Of a DNA stretch of 64,000 nucleotides, positions 52,536 through 61,587 are shown piece after piece. A model generated the notes under the pieces. The model saw only the letters and a list, made by a program, of their open reading frames with translations, was not told the origin of the DNA and did not search any database. The position numbers were made by a program, and so were the translations under genes. The DNA lies in the NCBI RefSeq assembly GCF_902499115.1, contig NZ_CABVPN010000006.1, positions 124,001 through 188,000 of the forward strand. The letters run 5' to 3'. Positions within the stretch are counted from its first letter, which is position 1. Each line of letters opens with the position of its first letter. This DNA comes from Burkholderia diffusa (GTDB taxonomy: Bacteria; Pseudomonadota; Gammaproteobacteria; Burkholderiales; Burkholderiaceae).

Positions 52536-52748
52536 ATGCCCGAACGTTTCCAATCTCTCGAAAAATTTCTGTTCTCCCTGGTCGTGATGTCCGCGGTCTT
52601 CTGCTCCGCATTCCTCGCGTACGAGCGTCACCCCGAGATCAAGATCGCGCTGCACGAAGGCGAAGCGCTGATGCGCGAAAGCGCCAAGTATTCGGTCATC
52701 TGCTCGCCGTCCAAGGTCGATCCTTGCGTCGAGATGTCCGCTTACTGA
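52536..52748 (+). CDS. Small membrane-anchored protein, unknown function
   Basis: This 70-residue protein has one hydrophobic stretch (FLFSLVVMSAVFCSAFLAY, residues 11-30) and a short soluble tail with two Cys residues (VICSPSKVDPCV). AGAAAGG lies upstream of the ATG. It has no recognised domain. The intact frame, a ribosome site and a -10 box 25 bases upstream support it as real. Confidence 0.55.
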   Translation: MPERFQSLEKFLFSLVVMSAVFCSAFLAYERHPEIKIALHEGEALMRESAKYSVICSPSKVDPCVEMSAY

Positions 52749-53130
52749 GCCTCGTCTCCCGCTGACGCACCGCGCTGATTCCCGCCGACACGCGCCGGCG
52801 GCGCGCATCGCGCCCCCGCGCGCACCGGTTCCGGTCGCGCATCGCCTGAACTGAACCCCGCTTCCCCGATTCACGGATTCCGCTGCGGCGAGCGTCATGC
52901 CGCTTCATCACGCCGGTGCGCTCGTTCGCGCATGCGCCGGCACGATGCGCGTGCTGCTCGACAGTCCTCCGCCGAAAGCGGACAGGCGCACGCCGCCCCC
53001 CGCCGATTCCGGATAGCCGGCGCCTGTTGCGCTGCGCATAATGGTGCAACGGCGTCGGCCCGCCTGGCGCCTTCGTAGCGTGGCACCGCGACTGTCCCGC
53101 GCATCCGCAATCCGACCCGGCGCTTCCCGA
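52749..53130. other. Intergenic region before the hydrolase gene
   Basis: I find no gene or strong promoter here. CATAAT (53037-53042) could be a -10 box for the hydrolase gene, but it has no partner. The sequence is plain GC-rich spacer. Confidence 0.4.
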
Positions 53131-53958
53131 ATGACGATCCTCTATCGCGGCATGGACCGCGCGGCCCTCGACGCCGCCTACCTGAACACGAAGGCCATTC
53201 CCGATTTCCCCGCGGTGCTCGCGTCCTGCCAGGCACGCAGCGCAGCGCTTTACGATGCGACGCCCGGGCAGCGCGACCTGCGTTACGGTGCGCGTCCGGC
53301 GCAGCGCTTCGACTGGCTGCGCTGCGGCCGGCCCGACGCGCCGCTGTTCGTGTTCATTCACGGCGGCTACTGGCAGCACTGCGCGAAAGAGGATTTCGCG
53401 TACGCGGCCGCCGGGCCGCTCGCACGCGGCTTCGACGTCGTGCTCGCCGAGTACACGCTCGCACCGACCGCATCGATGACCGACATCGTCGGCGAGATCG
53501 GCGCGTTGCTCGACCATCTCGCGGCCGACCCCGACGGGATCGGCACCGCAGGACGACCGATCCACCTGAGCGGTCACTCGGCCGGCGGCCACCTGACGGC
53601 CATGCATCGCGCGCATCCGGCCGTCGTGTCTGCGCTCGCGATCAGCCCGCTCGTCGATCTCGAACCGATCTCGCTGTGCGTGCTCGACGACAAGCTGAAG
53701 CTCACCGCGCAAGAAATCACCGCATACAGTCCACTGCTTCACATCGGGCCCGGCGCACCGACCATCGTCGCGGTCGGCGCGGCCGAACTGCCGGAGCTCG
53801 TGCGCCACGCGCACGAATACGCGGACGCATGCGAAGCGGCCGGCGAACGGATCGCACGCGCATGGCTACCCGGCATGCAGCACTTCACGGTGCTCGACGA
53901 TCTCGCGAAACCGGGGAGCGCGATGCTCGCTGCGTTGCAGGCGGTCGCGCCGCATTGA
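53131..53958 (+). CDS. Alpha/beta hydrolase, arylformamidase-like
   Basis: This 275-residue serine hydrolase has the oxyanion motif FIHGGYWQ, nucleophile elbow SGHSAGGHL, and the His in PGMQHFTVLDDL. The HGGYW motif and overall length match the eukaryotic-type kynurenine formamidase and related carboxylesterases. Kynurenine formamidase activity is only one possibility, because no other tryptophan-pathway gene is near. I chose ATG 53131 (MTILYRGMDR); longer in-frame starts add an unlikely basic extension. Confidence 0.82.
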   Translation: MTILYRGMDRAALDAAYLNTKAIPDFPAVLASCQARSAALYDATPGQRDLRYGARPAQRFDWLRCGRPDAPLFVFIHGGYWQHCAKEDFAYAAAGPLARGFDVVLAEYTLAPTASMTDIVGEIGALLDHLAADPDGIGTAGRPIHLSGHSAGGHLTAMHRAHPAVVSALAISPLVDLEPISLCVLDDKLKLTAQEITAYSPLLHIGPGAPTIVAVGAAELPELVRHAHEYADACEAAGERIARAWLPGMQHFTVLDDLAKPGSAMLAALQAVAPH

Positions 53959-54028
53959 CCGCGCCGTATTGCGTCGCGTCGCGTGATTTCGCGCCGCGCG
54001 CGGCCGGGTAGGGCCGCCGCATTGCTGC

Positions 54029-55204
54029 TCATTGCGACGCGCACGGATCAGGGCATCCGGCCGTCGCCGTCAGACCGGCATCGACATCGGGGGCAGGGGC
54101 GGCGTCGGCGCCTTGCTGGCGGACCGTATCCGACGCCACTGCCTGCAACCTTGCTGCCATGTCCGGCGCGATGCCGAGCTGCGCGGCCGCTTGCTCCCGC
54201 GGGCCAAACGTACGGACGTCGACACCGGCGATCTGTTGGAACAGCACGAGCGCGCTCAGGTAAGCGCCCAGCACGCCCGGATGCAGATAGTCTGGCCGCG
54301 AGATCGGCGGGTCGTTCTGCGCGCGCATCCCGTACCACAGCAGCGGCGCGCCGGACGGTGCGTACGGGTCGGGATCGGCGACGCCGGTCGTCCACGCGCG
54401 CTGCCACGCGCGGCCGACCGGCACGACGGCGGCGATGGACGGATCGCCCCGGCGCGCGCCATCGAACGCATCGCGATATGCGGCGACGAGCGCGGTGAGG
54501 CGATCGACGTAGCGCGCGTGAAAACCGACGCTATCCGGCTCGCCCGCCAGCGCTTTCGCGAGATCGGCACGTGGCCAGGTTTCATATAGATAAACACGCG
54601 CTTGCGGCGCCGCCGCGCGAATGCCGCGTGCGAGCTTCGCGACGCTCGCACGGAAACCGGCCGGATCGCTGGCGCGGCTGTGCGTGAGCGCGAACGGCAG
54701 AGGCTTCGCGCTCAGTTCCTGCAGGACCACCACATCCCACGTGGGCCGGTCGATCACGTCCGATGCGACGCGGTCATGTTTCGCGAGACTCGTCGCCGAC
54801 ATCGCTTCCAGATGAACCTCGAAGTCGAGTCCGGCTTCGGCGGCGAAGCGCGCGAAAATCCCCGGAATCCCGCCCCACGGGCCCGGCTCGCGTTCGGCGC
54901 GGGCCCCGGTCTGCCCGAAGTTTTCGTCGACGACCCGCGCAGTGCCGCCAACCTCCTTGCTGCCGGGCTGCATCGCGCCGTACGAACGCACGGGCGTGTA
55001 ACGGCCGTGCGTGAGGCTGTCGCCGACGAACAGGATGCGTTGCGGCGTGCGCATTGCCGGTACGGGCGACCCGCCCGGCAAGTGCGTGGCTTCCGTGGCC
55101 GAGGTAGCCGTCGCCGGCCCGACGACCAGCAACGCCACGACGCACGTCAGTGCGGAACGCAAGATCGGGCAACAGAACGAGGGCATGGCGGGCATCTCAG
55201 TCAT
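54029..55204 (-). CDS. SGNH/GDSL hydrolase, exported
   Basis: This is a protein of about 391 residues. The N-terminal hydrophobic segment near residues 8-30 looks like a signal peptide. FVGDSLTHGRYTP is the GDSL block with the nucleophile Ser, and RPDYLHPGVLGAYLSALVLF is the block V Asp-x-x-His. DVVVLQELSAKPLPFAL resembles block III. It is a probable periplasmic or secreted esterase or acyl-hydrolase. ATG 55204 was chosen; other ATGs nearby are possible. It diverges from the LysR gene. Confidence 0.78.
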   Translation of the reverse strand: MTEMPAMPSFCCPILRSALTCVVALLVVGPATATSATEATHLPGGSPVPAMRTPQRILFVGDSLTHGRYTPVRSYGAMQPGSKEVGGTARVVDENFGQTGARAEREPGPWGGIPGIFARFAAEAGLDFEVHLEAMSATSLAKHDRVASDVIDRPTWDVVVLQELSAKPLPFALTHSRASDPAGFRASVAKLARGIRAAAPQARVYLYETWPRADLAKALAGEPDSVGFHARYVDRLTALVAAYRDAFDGARRGDPSIAAVVPVGRAWQRAWTTGVADPDPYAPSGAPLLWYGMRAQNDPPISRPDYLHPGVLGAYLSALVLFQQIAGVDVRTFGPREQAAAQLGIAPDMAARLQAVASDTVRQQGADAAPAPDVDAGLTATAGCPDPCASQ

Positions 55205-55351
55205 CGCAGGGGTTTCGGAGGACGCGTGGCCGCAGTATTTCACGAAGCGGCACAACGGGGCCGACCACGCATCGCGGGACGCGTACGGTAGACTGCTCGC
55301 TGGCTTTTTCCCGCCGCCAATGACACGACCACTCTCGCACGCTCACACGCC

Positions 55352-56278
55352 ATGGACCGAATCGATGCGATGAAGGTGTTCGTCGCCACGCTGGACGAGG
55401 GCAGTCTCGCTGGCGCGAGCCGCCGTCTCGGCCGCTCGCCGGCGGCAGTCAGCCGCGCGATCGCGTTTCTCGAGGAGCACACGGGCACCGCGCTGTTGTA
55501 CCGGACCACCCGGACGATTCGCCTCAGCGAAGCCGGTGAACGCTACGCCGCAGCGTGCCGCCGCATCCTCGCGGATCTCGAGGAAGCGGACATGCTGATC
55601 GCGGACGAACGCTCGGCGCCGCGCGGCCTGCTGACGATCACGGCACCGGTCGCCGCCGGCGAGGACGTGCTGCGCGCGCTCATCGACGAATTCATCGACC
55701 GCCATCCGGCCGTGTCGATTCGCCTGCAACTGCTCGACCGTCCCGTCAGCCTGATCGACGAAGGAATCGACGTCGCGCTGCGCATCGCACATCTGGCGGA
55801 TTCGACGCTCGTCGCGATCCCGGTGGGCGCGGTGCGGCGTGTCGTCGTCGCGTCACCCGACTATCTGGCGAAGCATCCGCCGATCACCGCGCCGGCCGAT
55901 CTCGCACGGCACCGGATCATCTCGATGACTCACTTCGGGCTCGATTCATGGAGCTTCCCGCCGTCGGGCCAGTCGGCGCTGCCGCAGGTGGTCCAGTTCG
56001 CGCCGCGCTTCATCGTCAACACGATCCGCGGCGCGCTTGCATCGGCGCTCGCCGGCCACGGCGTCACGCGCCTCTTCTCGTATCACGTCGCCGAGCAGGT
56101 TCGGGACGGCGCGCTGCGAATCGTGCTGCGCGACAGCGAACATGCGCCGCTGCCGATTCACGTCGTCACGCCTTACGGACGGCTGTCGGTGCCGAAAGTG
56201 CGGACGTTCGTCGATTTCGCCGCGCCACGATTGCGCGAGCACTTCGCACGGCTGGCCACCATCACCGACGACGATTGA
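55352..56278 (+). CDS. LysR-family transcriptional regulator
   Basis: This 308-residue LTTR opens MDRIDAMKVFVATLDEGSLAGASRRLG with the N-terminal winged helix; residues 1-60 bind DNA. The C-terminal periplasmic-binding-protein-like effector domain spans about 90-300. It sits between the divergent hydrolase gene and two MFS genes, and could regulate either side. The intergenic space of about 150 bases before it may hold T-N11-A sites, but none is clear. Confidence 0.9.
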   Translation: MDRIDAMKVFVATLDEGSLAGASRRLGRSPAAVSRAIAFLEEHTGTALLYRTTRTIRLSEAGERYAAACRRILADLEEADMLIADERSAPRGLLTITAPVAAGEDVLRALIDEFIDRHPAVSIRLQLLDRPVSLIDEGIDVALRIAHLADSTLVAIPVGAVRRVVVASPDYLAKHPPITAPADLARHRIISMTHFGLDSWSFPPSGQSALPQVVQFAPRFIVNTIRGALASALAGHGVTRLFSYHVAEQVRDGALRIVLRDSEHAPLPIHVVTPYGRLSVPKVRTFVDFAAPRLREHFARLATITDDD

Positions 56279-56285
56279 ACCGATC

Positions 56286-56306
56286 TGCGGAAGAATGGCT
56301 TCCGCA
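56286..56306. terminator. Hairpin after the LysR gene
   Basis: TGCGGAAG (56286-56293) and CTTCCGCA (56299-56306) form a perfect eight-base stem eight bases after the LysR stop. No T-run follows. It could be a weak terminator or an operator for the MFS gene at 56397. Confidence 0.4.
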
Positions 56307-56396
56307 ACGCGTGGATTCTCCCGAAACCCGGTTCAATCTAGACTTCCTTCAACCGTCGGGCGCGTATGCGTCCGCCCAGCGAATGGAGGTCCTTCA

Positions 56397-57599
56397 ATGC
56401 AACAAGCGCTTCTCGACCGGCAGAACGCCCCCGCGTTCAACGTGTGGCGCGGCACGGTGTCCGGTGCCAGTGCGAGCCTGATCGGCATAGGTCTGGCACG
56501 ATTTTCGTATACGCCGCTGCTGCCCGCGATCATCGGCGCGCACTGGTTTCCCGCGTCGACGGCCGCCTATCTGGGTGCGGCCAACCTCGGCGGCTATCTG
56601 GCCGGTGCGCTAGTCGCCGGCGCGCTCGCGCGCCGCGCCGGCTCGACCGCCGTGCTGCGCGCGATGATGCTGCTCGCGACGCTTGCATTCGTCGCGTGCG
56701 CGGTGCCCGTGTCGTTCCTGTGGTTCTTCGTCTGGCGCTTTGCGTCCGGCCTGTCCGGCGGCGCGCTGATGGTGCTCGCCGCGCCGGCGATCCTCACGCA
56801 TGTGCCGCCGGCGCGCCGCGGTTTCGCGAGCGGCGGCATCTTCACGGGAATCGGTGTCGGCATCGCGGCGTCGGGCACGATCGTGCCGATCCTGCTGCGG
56901 CAGAGTCTCACCGCGACGTGGCTGGGGCTCGCGATCGTGTCGCTGCTGTTGACCGCCGTCGCGTGGCGCGGCTGGCCGGCTGACGATGCGCCGCCTGCGG
57001 CCGTCGCGTCGCCGGCCACGCACGCACGCAACCTCCCGACCGGCAGCCTGCGCGCGCTGTACGTCGAATACGGGCTCAACGCGATCGGGCTGGTCCCGCA
57101 CATGATCTTCCTCGTCGACTACGTAGCGCGCGGACTCGACAAGGGCGTGGACGCGGGCGCGCAGTACTGGGTGCTGTACGGTCTCGGTGCGATCGTCGGG
57201 CCGCTCGCGTGCGGGCATCTCGCCGATCGAGCGGGATTCGGTCGCGCACTGCGTATTGCATTCGCGATCGAGGCCGTCGCCGTCGTGCTGCCGCTGCTCG
57301 GGATGGGATCCGCCGCGCTGATCGTATCGAGCGTGGTGGTCGGCGCGTTCACGCCCGGCATCGTACCGCTCGCACTCGGCCGCGTGAATGAACTGCTCGC
57401 ACATCATCCGTCGGTTGCGAAACGCGCATGGCGCAGTGCGACGACCAGCTTCGCGATCATGCAGGCGATGGCTGCCTACGGCCTGTCGTACCTGTTCGCC
57501 TCGAGCGGCGGTCGATACGAAACGCTGTTCGCCGTCGGGGCCGCCGCGCTGCTGCTGGCGCTCGCGGTCGACGTCGTCGCATCGGCGAGGGCGCGATGA
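56397..57599 (+). CDS. MFS transporter, YbfB/YjiJ family
   Basis: This 400-residue transporter has the IGLARFSYTPLLPAII motif that marks the YbfB/YjiJ group, and about 12 hydrophobic segments. GGAGG (within 56381-56390) lies upstream. Its stop overlaps the start of a second MFS gene (ATGA), so the pair is co-translated. The substrate is unknown. Confidence 0.85.
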   Translation: MQQALLDRQNAPAFNVWRGTVSGASASLIGIGLARFSYTPLLPAIIGAHWFPASTAAYLGAANLGGYLAGALVAGALARRAGSTAVLRAMMLLATLAFVACAVPVSFLWFFVWRFASGLSGGALMVLAAPAILTHVPPARRGFASGGIFTGIGVGIAASGTIVPILLRQSLTATWLGLAIVSLLLTAVAWRGWPADDAPPAAVASPATHARNLPTGSLRALYVEYGLNAIGLVPHMIFLVDYVARGLDKGVDAGAQYWVLYGLGAIVGPLACGHLADRAGFGRALRIAFAIEAVAVVLPLLGMGSAALIVSSVVVGAFTPGIVPLALGRVNELLAHHPSVAKRAWRSATTSFAIMQAMAAYGLSYLFASSGGRYETLFAVGAAALLLALAVDVVASARAR

Positions 57600-58855
57600 G
57601 CACGACCATCCAGACACCTGACACGGCGCGCGCCGGCCGGTCCGCCGCCAGCTATGCCGAACGGAACGCGCGCTACTGGCAGCGCAATCTCGCCGTGTGC
57701 GTGTTCGGCTCGTTCACGACGCTCGTCAGCCTGAGCATGCTGCTGCCGTTCCTGCCGCTGTACGTGCGGCAGCTCGGCGTCGATGCGCAGTCGGCGGTGA
57801 TCGAGTGGTCCGGCGTCGCGTTCGGCGCGACGTTTCTCGGCACCGCAGTCACCGCGCCGCTGTGGGGCCGCCTCGCGGATCGCTTTGGCCGCAAACCAAT
57901 GCTCGTGCGCGCTGCGCTCGGAATGGCCGTCGTGATGTCGCTGATCGGCGTTGCGCACAACGTTCAGGAACTCGTCGCACTGAGGCTCGTCGCCGGGCTC
58001 GTCGGCGGCTATGCGTCGGCATCGACCGTGATGGTGGGCACGCAGGCACCGCGCGAACGCGCGGGCTGGGCGCTCGGCATCCTGTCGACCGGTGCACTCG
58101 CGGGCAACCTCGTCGGGCCGCTCGTCGGCGGCTTGCTGCCGGGCTGGCTCGGCATCCGCGGGACTTTTTTCGCGGGTGGGGCGATGATCGCCGTCGCCGC
58201 GCTGCTGACGATCCTGCTCGTGAAGGAGGACTTTCACGCGGACACCGACGCACTGACGCGACACGCCCGCGCAACGACCGCGGACACGGCACGGCGCACC
58301 GATCTTGCGGCGGTCGCCGCGCTCCTGGTGACGGCAATGATGGTCCTGCTCGCGAACATGTCGATCGAGCCGATCATCACGGTATATATCGGCGGGCTCG
58401 GCGTGGATGGCAGCCACCTCGCGCGCGTCGCCGGCGTCGTGATGGCCTGTTCCGCACTGGGCAGCATGCTGACCGCCGCGCGGCTCGGCGCGCTCGCCGA
58501 CCGGATCGGCAGCTGGAATGTCATCGTCGGCTGCCTGCTGCTGACCGCGCTCGCAATGGTGCCGCAGGCATTCGTCTCGCACTGGTGGCAACTCGCGGCA
58601 CTGCGCGTGCTGATGGGGATGACGCTCGCCGGGCTGCTCCCGTCGATCGGCAAGCTGGTCCGGCAGTCCGTCGACGAGCGCGCGACGGGCCAGATGCTCG
58701 GCTACCTGCAATCCGCGCAGTTCGGCGGGCAGGTGATCGGCCCCGTGATCGGCGGACAGATCGGCGTCGCGCTCGGGCTGCATGCGGTGTTCTTCGTGAC
58801 AGCCGCGCTGCTGACGGCCTGCGCGGGGCTCGCCTATCGGGTACGCAGGCGATAG
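57596..58855 (+). CDS. MFS multidrug-type efflux transporter
   Basis: This is a 419-residue 12-segment transporter. WGRLADRFGRKPMLVRAALG is the canonical motif A of drug:H+ antiporters, and GALAGNLVGPLVGGLL in segment 5 resembles the antiporter motif C. The pattern is like MdtG-type exporters. It starts in overlap with the preceding MFS gene. The LysR gene upstream may regulate both. Confidence 0.85.
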   Translation: MSTTIQTPDTARAGRSAASYAERNARYWQRNLAVCVFGSFTTLVSLSMLLPFLPLYVRQLGVDAQSAVIEWSGVAFGATFLGTAVTAPLWGRLADRFGRKPMLVRAALGMAVVMSLIGVAHNVQELVALRLVAGLVGGYASASTVMVGTQAPRERAGWALGILSTGALAGNLVGPLVGGLLPGWLGIRGTFFAGGAMIAVAALLTILLVKEDFHADTDALTRHARATTADTARRTDLAAVAALLVTAMMVLLANMSIEPIITVYIGGLGVDGSHLARVAGVVMACSALGSMLTAARLGALADRIGSWNVIVGCLLLTALAMVPQAFVSHWWQLAALRVLMGMTLAGLLPSIGKLVRQSVDERATGQMLGYLQSAQFGGQVIGPVIGGQIGVALGLHAVFFVTAALLTACAGLAYRVRRR

Positions 58856-59119
58856 AAGCAAGTTGGGCTGGCGCGCGGGCGGCAGGCCGGCGTAGCATGG
58901 GCGCGGTTGCCGGGGGCTGTTTCGCGCACCGTTCGGATGCGCCTCGCGCCGCGCGACGGCCGCGTCACTGCCCGATCGGCCGCCGGGTTCGACATCGCTT
59001 TCCCGTGACCGGCTCCGCGCGACGCGCCGTGAACATGCCGTATACCGGACCCGACCCAGCAGCTTCGGCCAGCACCTGGCCGCAGCATTCCGATCCCGGA
59101 CGTTGCAGGAGGCAACGAC

Positions 59120-60220
59120 ATGAATCGACCGACCGACAACCGGACGCTGTTGCGCACGCTCGGCATCCGCACCCCGATCATCCAGGCGCCGATGGCCGGC
59201 GTCAGCACGCCCGCGCTGGCGGCCGCCGTGTCGAATGCGGGCGGGCTCGGCTCGCTGGGCGTCGGCGCGACGAACGCCGACGGCGCGCGCACGATGATCC
59301 GCGACACGCGCGCGCTCACCGACCGGCCGTTCAACATCAATCTGTTCTGCCACCGGCCGGCCCGCGCCGACGCAGCCGTCGAACGCGCGTGGCTCGACTG
59401 GCTCGCACCCGCGTTCCGCGAACAGGGCGCGACGCCGCCGGCGTCGTTGTCGGAGATCTACACGAGCTTCGTCGCGGACGATGCGATGCTCGCGATGCTG
59501 GTCGAAGAAAAACCGGCGGTCGTCAGTTTTCATTTCGGGTTGCCGTCCGATGAGGCCATCGCCGTGCTGAAGCGCGCGGGCATCACGCTGTTCGCGTCCG
59601 CGACGAATCCCGACGAAGCCCGGCAGATCGCCGCGGCCGGCATCGACGCGATCGTTGCGCAGGGCATCGAAGCCGGCGGGCACCGTGGCGTATTCGACTC
59701 GACGCCGCACGACGACCGGCTCGGCACATTCGCCCTGACGCGACTGCTGGTGCGCGAATGTGCGTTGCCGGTGATCGCCGCCGGCGGCATCATGGACGGC
59801 GACGGCATCGCCGCGGCGCTCGCGCTCGGTGCGCAGGCCGCGCAGCTCGGCACCGCCTTCGTCGCGTGCCCGGAGACGTCGATCGACGACGGTTATCGCC
59901 GTGCGATCCTCGGCGACGCAGCGCGCCGCACGACATTGACGACCGCGATCTCCGGACGGATCGCGCGCGGCATCGCGAACCGGCTGACCGCGCTCGGCGA
60001 CGATCCGCACGCACCGGCCACGCCCGCCTATCCGATCGCATACGACGCGGGCAAGGCACTGCATGCGGCCGCGAAGGCGAACGGCGAGTTCGGCTACGGC
60101 GCGCAATGGGCCGGGCAGGCGGCGCCGCTCGTCCGGTCGCTGCCGGCGACCGAACTGTTCGCGACGCTCGAGCGCGAGACACGGGTGGCCATCGCACGGT
60201 TACAGCACGCACTTGACTGA
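59120..60220 (+). CDS. Nitronate monooxygenase (2-nitropropane dioxygenase family)
   Basis: This 366-residue FMN-binding TIM-barrel enzyme has IRTPIIQAPMAGVSTPALAAAVSNAGGLGSLG at the start. IVAQGIEAGGHRG holds the His used in catalysis, and PVIAAGGIMDGDGIAAALALGAQAAQLGTAF binds FMN phosphate. Class I enzymes detoxify propionate-3-nitronate. AGGAGG precedes the ATG. The gene is monocistronic; a hairpin lies 80 bases downstream. Confidence 0.9.
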   Translation: MNRPTDNRTLLRTLGIRTPIIQAPMAGVSTPALAAAVSNAGGLGSLGVGATNADGARTMIRDTRALTDRPFNINLFCHRPARADAAVERAWLDWLAPAFREQGATPPASLSEIYTSFVADDAMLAMLVEEKPAVVSFHFGLPSDEAIAVLKRAGITLFASATNPDEARQIAAAGIDAIVAQGIEAGGHRGVFDSTPHDDRLGTFALTRLLVRECALPVIAAGGIMDGDGIAAALALGAQAAQLGTAFVACPETSIDDGYRRAILGDAARRTTLTTAISGRIARGIANRLTALGDDPHAPATPAYPIAYDAGKALHAAAKANGEFGYGAQWAGQAAPLVRSLPATELFATLERETRVAIARLQHALD

Positions 60221-60298
60221 TTTCGCGGCCGCACGCGGTGCGCCGGCGTTCGGCGAATGCGCCGCAATGCGAATGGCCGGGTACGGAATTGCAACGTT

Positions 60299-60325
60299 CT
60301 GTATCCGCGCGCGGCGTGGATACAG
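60299..60325. promoter_or_regulatory. Inverted repeat upstream of the GFA-domain gene
   Basis: CTGTATCC (60299-60306) and GGATACAG (60318-60325) form a perfect eight-base inverted repeat with an 11-base spacer, 64 bases before the GFA gene. TTATAA-like bases follow near 60354. It could be an operator or end the preceding transcript. Confidence 0.4.
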
Positions 60326-60388
60326 CGTGATACACGGCGTCGGCGAAGGCCCGTTATAAAGCGGACATGACTTCTTGAGGAGCACGAC

Positions 60389-60760
60389 ATGTCTGCTACA
60401 TGGTTCAACGGATCTTGCCACTGCGGCGCCGTGAAATTCCAAGTCCGGACCGCGCTTGCGCCGGCGGCTCGCTGCAACTGCAGCCTCTGCCGCCGTCGCG
60501 GCGCGCTGATGAGCCCGATGTTCGCCGCGGCCGACCTGAAGATCGTCGAAGGCGAGGGCGCGCTGACGCTCTACCGCTTCAACACGCACACGGCCCGTCA
60601 CTATTTCTGCAGCCGCTGCGGCGTCTATCCGTTCCATCAGACGCGCAAGGATCCCGCGTGCTGGCGCGTCAATCTCGGCTGCCTCGACGGCGTCGATCCG
60701 TATGCGCTCGATGCGACCGTCGCCGACGGCGCAAGCCTTTCCGTCGTGGAGGACGCATGA
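60389..60760 (+). CDS. GFA-domain protein (CENP-V/GFA family)
   Basis: This 123-residue protein has zinc-binding Cys clusters in GSCHCGAVKFQV, RCNCSLCRRRG and YFCSRCGVYPFH. These match the GFA family, named for glutathione-dependent formaldehyde-activating enzyme; the physiological activity of most members is not proven. GAGGAG precedes the ATG. Its stop overlaps the next small ORF by four bases. Confidence 0.88.
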   Translation: MSATWFNGSCHCGAVKFQVRTALAPAARCNCSLCRRRGALMSPMFAAADLKIVEGEGALTLYRFNTHTARHYFCSRCGVYPFHQTRKDPACWRVNLGCLDGVDPYALDATVADGASLSVVEDA

Positions 60761-60900
60761 AGCGCTGGCTGATGATCCTGCTGTTCGCCACGGGCGGCCT
60801 CGCGACCGAGATCGCGCACCCGGTGCAGTGTTCGCTGCTGTCGATCAGCCGCCAGCGGACCGGCGACCGACGGGGTCGGAATGACAGCGGACGAGATTGA
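60757..60900 (+). CDS. Small secreted or membrane peptide, coupled to the GFA gene
   Basis: This is a 47-residue hypothetical protein. The ATG overlaps the GFA stop (ATGA) and follows GGAGGA, so translation is likely coupled. Residues 1-20 (MKRWLMILLFATGGLATEIA) look like a signal or membrane anchor, followed by a short basic, polar tail. No family is recognised. Confidence 0.5.
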   Translation: MKRWLMILLFATGGLATEIAHPVQCSLLSISRQRTGDRRGRNDSGRD

Positions 60901-60952
60901 GCAGGCGCCGCGGGCGTCGCATCGTGTTGATCGGAAGCGATAATCATGCCTC

Positions 60953-60978
60953 CGATAAGATCGCACGCGATATATAAT
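60953..60978 (+). promoter_or_regulatory. ohrR promoter and OhrR operator
   Basis: The 19-base motif CGATAAGATCGCACGCGAT (60953-60971) abuts and partly overlaps a TATAAT -10 box (60973-60978) 43 bases before the ohrR ATG. The same motif occurs twice upstream of ohr, which supports OhrR binding and autoregulation. Confidence 0.65.
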
Positions 60979-61020
60979 GCGTTCGTCTGCGACACGAACC
61001 GCTGTCGCTGGAGAACGCTC

Positions 61021-61476
61021 ATGAAACCGACCGAAGCACAATCGCCCGCCACACCGAAGCTGTCCGAGTTCCTGTGTTTTGCGATCTACTCGACGAATCT
61101 CGCGTTCGGCAAGGCATACAAACCGATCCTCGAAGAGCTCGGCCTCACGTACACACAATACATCACGATCATCGCGCTGTGGGAGGAGGGCAACCAGACG
61201 GTCGGACAGCTCGGCGAAAAGCTGTTCCTCGAATCGAACACGCTGACGCCGATCCTGAAGAAGCTCGAGGCGATGGGCTATCTGGAGCGGCACCGCGATC
61301 CGTCGGACGAGCGCCAGGTACTCGTGAGCCTGACGAAAAGCGGCCGCCGCGTGCGCGAGAAGGGACTCGACATGAACCTGGTCGAAGCCACCGGCCTGAA
61401 ACCCGACGAATTCGCGAAGATGCAGAAGGCCATCGTCACGCTGCGCGGCAACCTGATCGATTCGATCAACGAATAG
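61021..61476 (+). CDS. ohrR: OhrR, organic-peroxide-sensing MarR repressor
   Basis: This 151-residue MarR-family protein opens LSEFLCFAIYSTNLAFGKAYKPILEELGLTYTQYITIIALWEE, the OhrR pattern. Cys19 is the peroxide-sensing residue in the LCFAIYS motif; no other Cys is present, so this is a one-Cys OhrR. The wing DPSDERQVLVSLTKSG is typical. It represses ohr and itself until oxidised by organic peroxides. ohr lies 1.8 kb away, on the opposite strand at 63276-63695. Confidence 0.92.
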   Translation: MKPTEAQSPATPKLSEFLCFAIYSTNLAFGKAYKPILEELGLTYTQYITIIALWEEGNQTVGQLGEKLFLESNTLTPILKKLEAMGYLERHRDPSDERQVLVSLTKSGRRVREKGLDMNLVEATGLKPDEFAKMQKAIVTLRGNLIDSINE

Positions 61477-61485
61477 ACGATCGAA

Positions 61486-61509
61486 CGCAGGCTCGATGTC
61501 GAGCCTGCG
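61486..61509. terminator. Hairpin between convergent ohrR and acetyltransferase genes
   Basis: CGCAGGCTCGA (61486-61496) and TCGAGCCTGCG (61499-61509) form a perfect 11-base stem ten bases after the ohrR stop. It would serve as a two-way terminator for the convergent pair, although no clear T-run is present. Confidence 0.6.
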
Positions 61510-61587
61510 ATGCGATTGCCGCCGGCTCCCTCCGCCATTTCAGTACATTTTCCGCAGTCGGGACCGAGGCGCCGCCGCGACCGGTCC

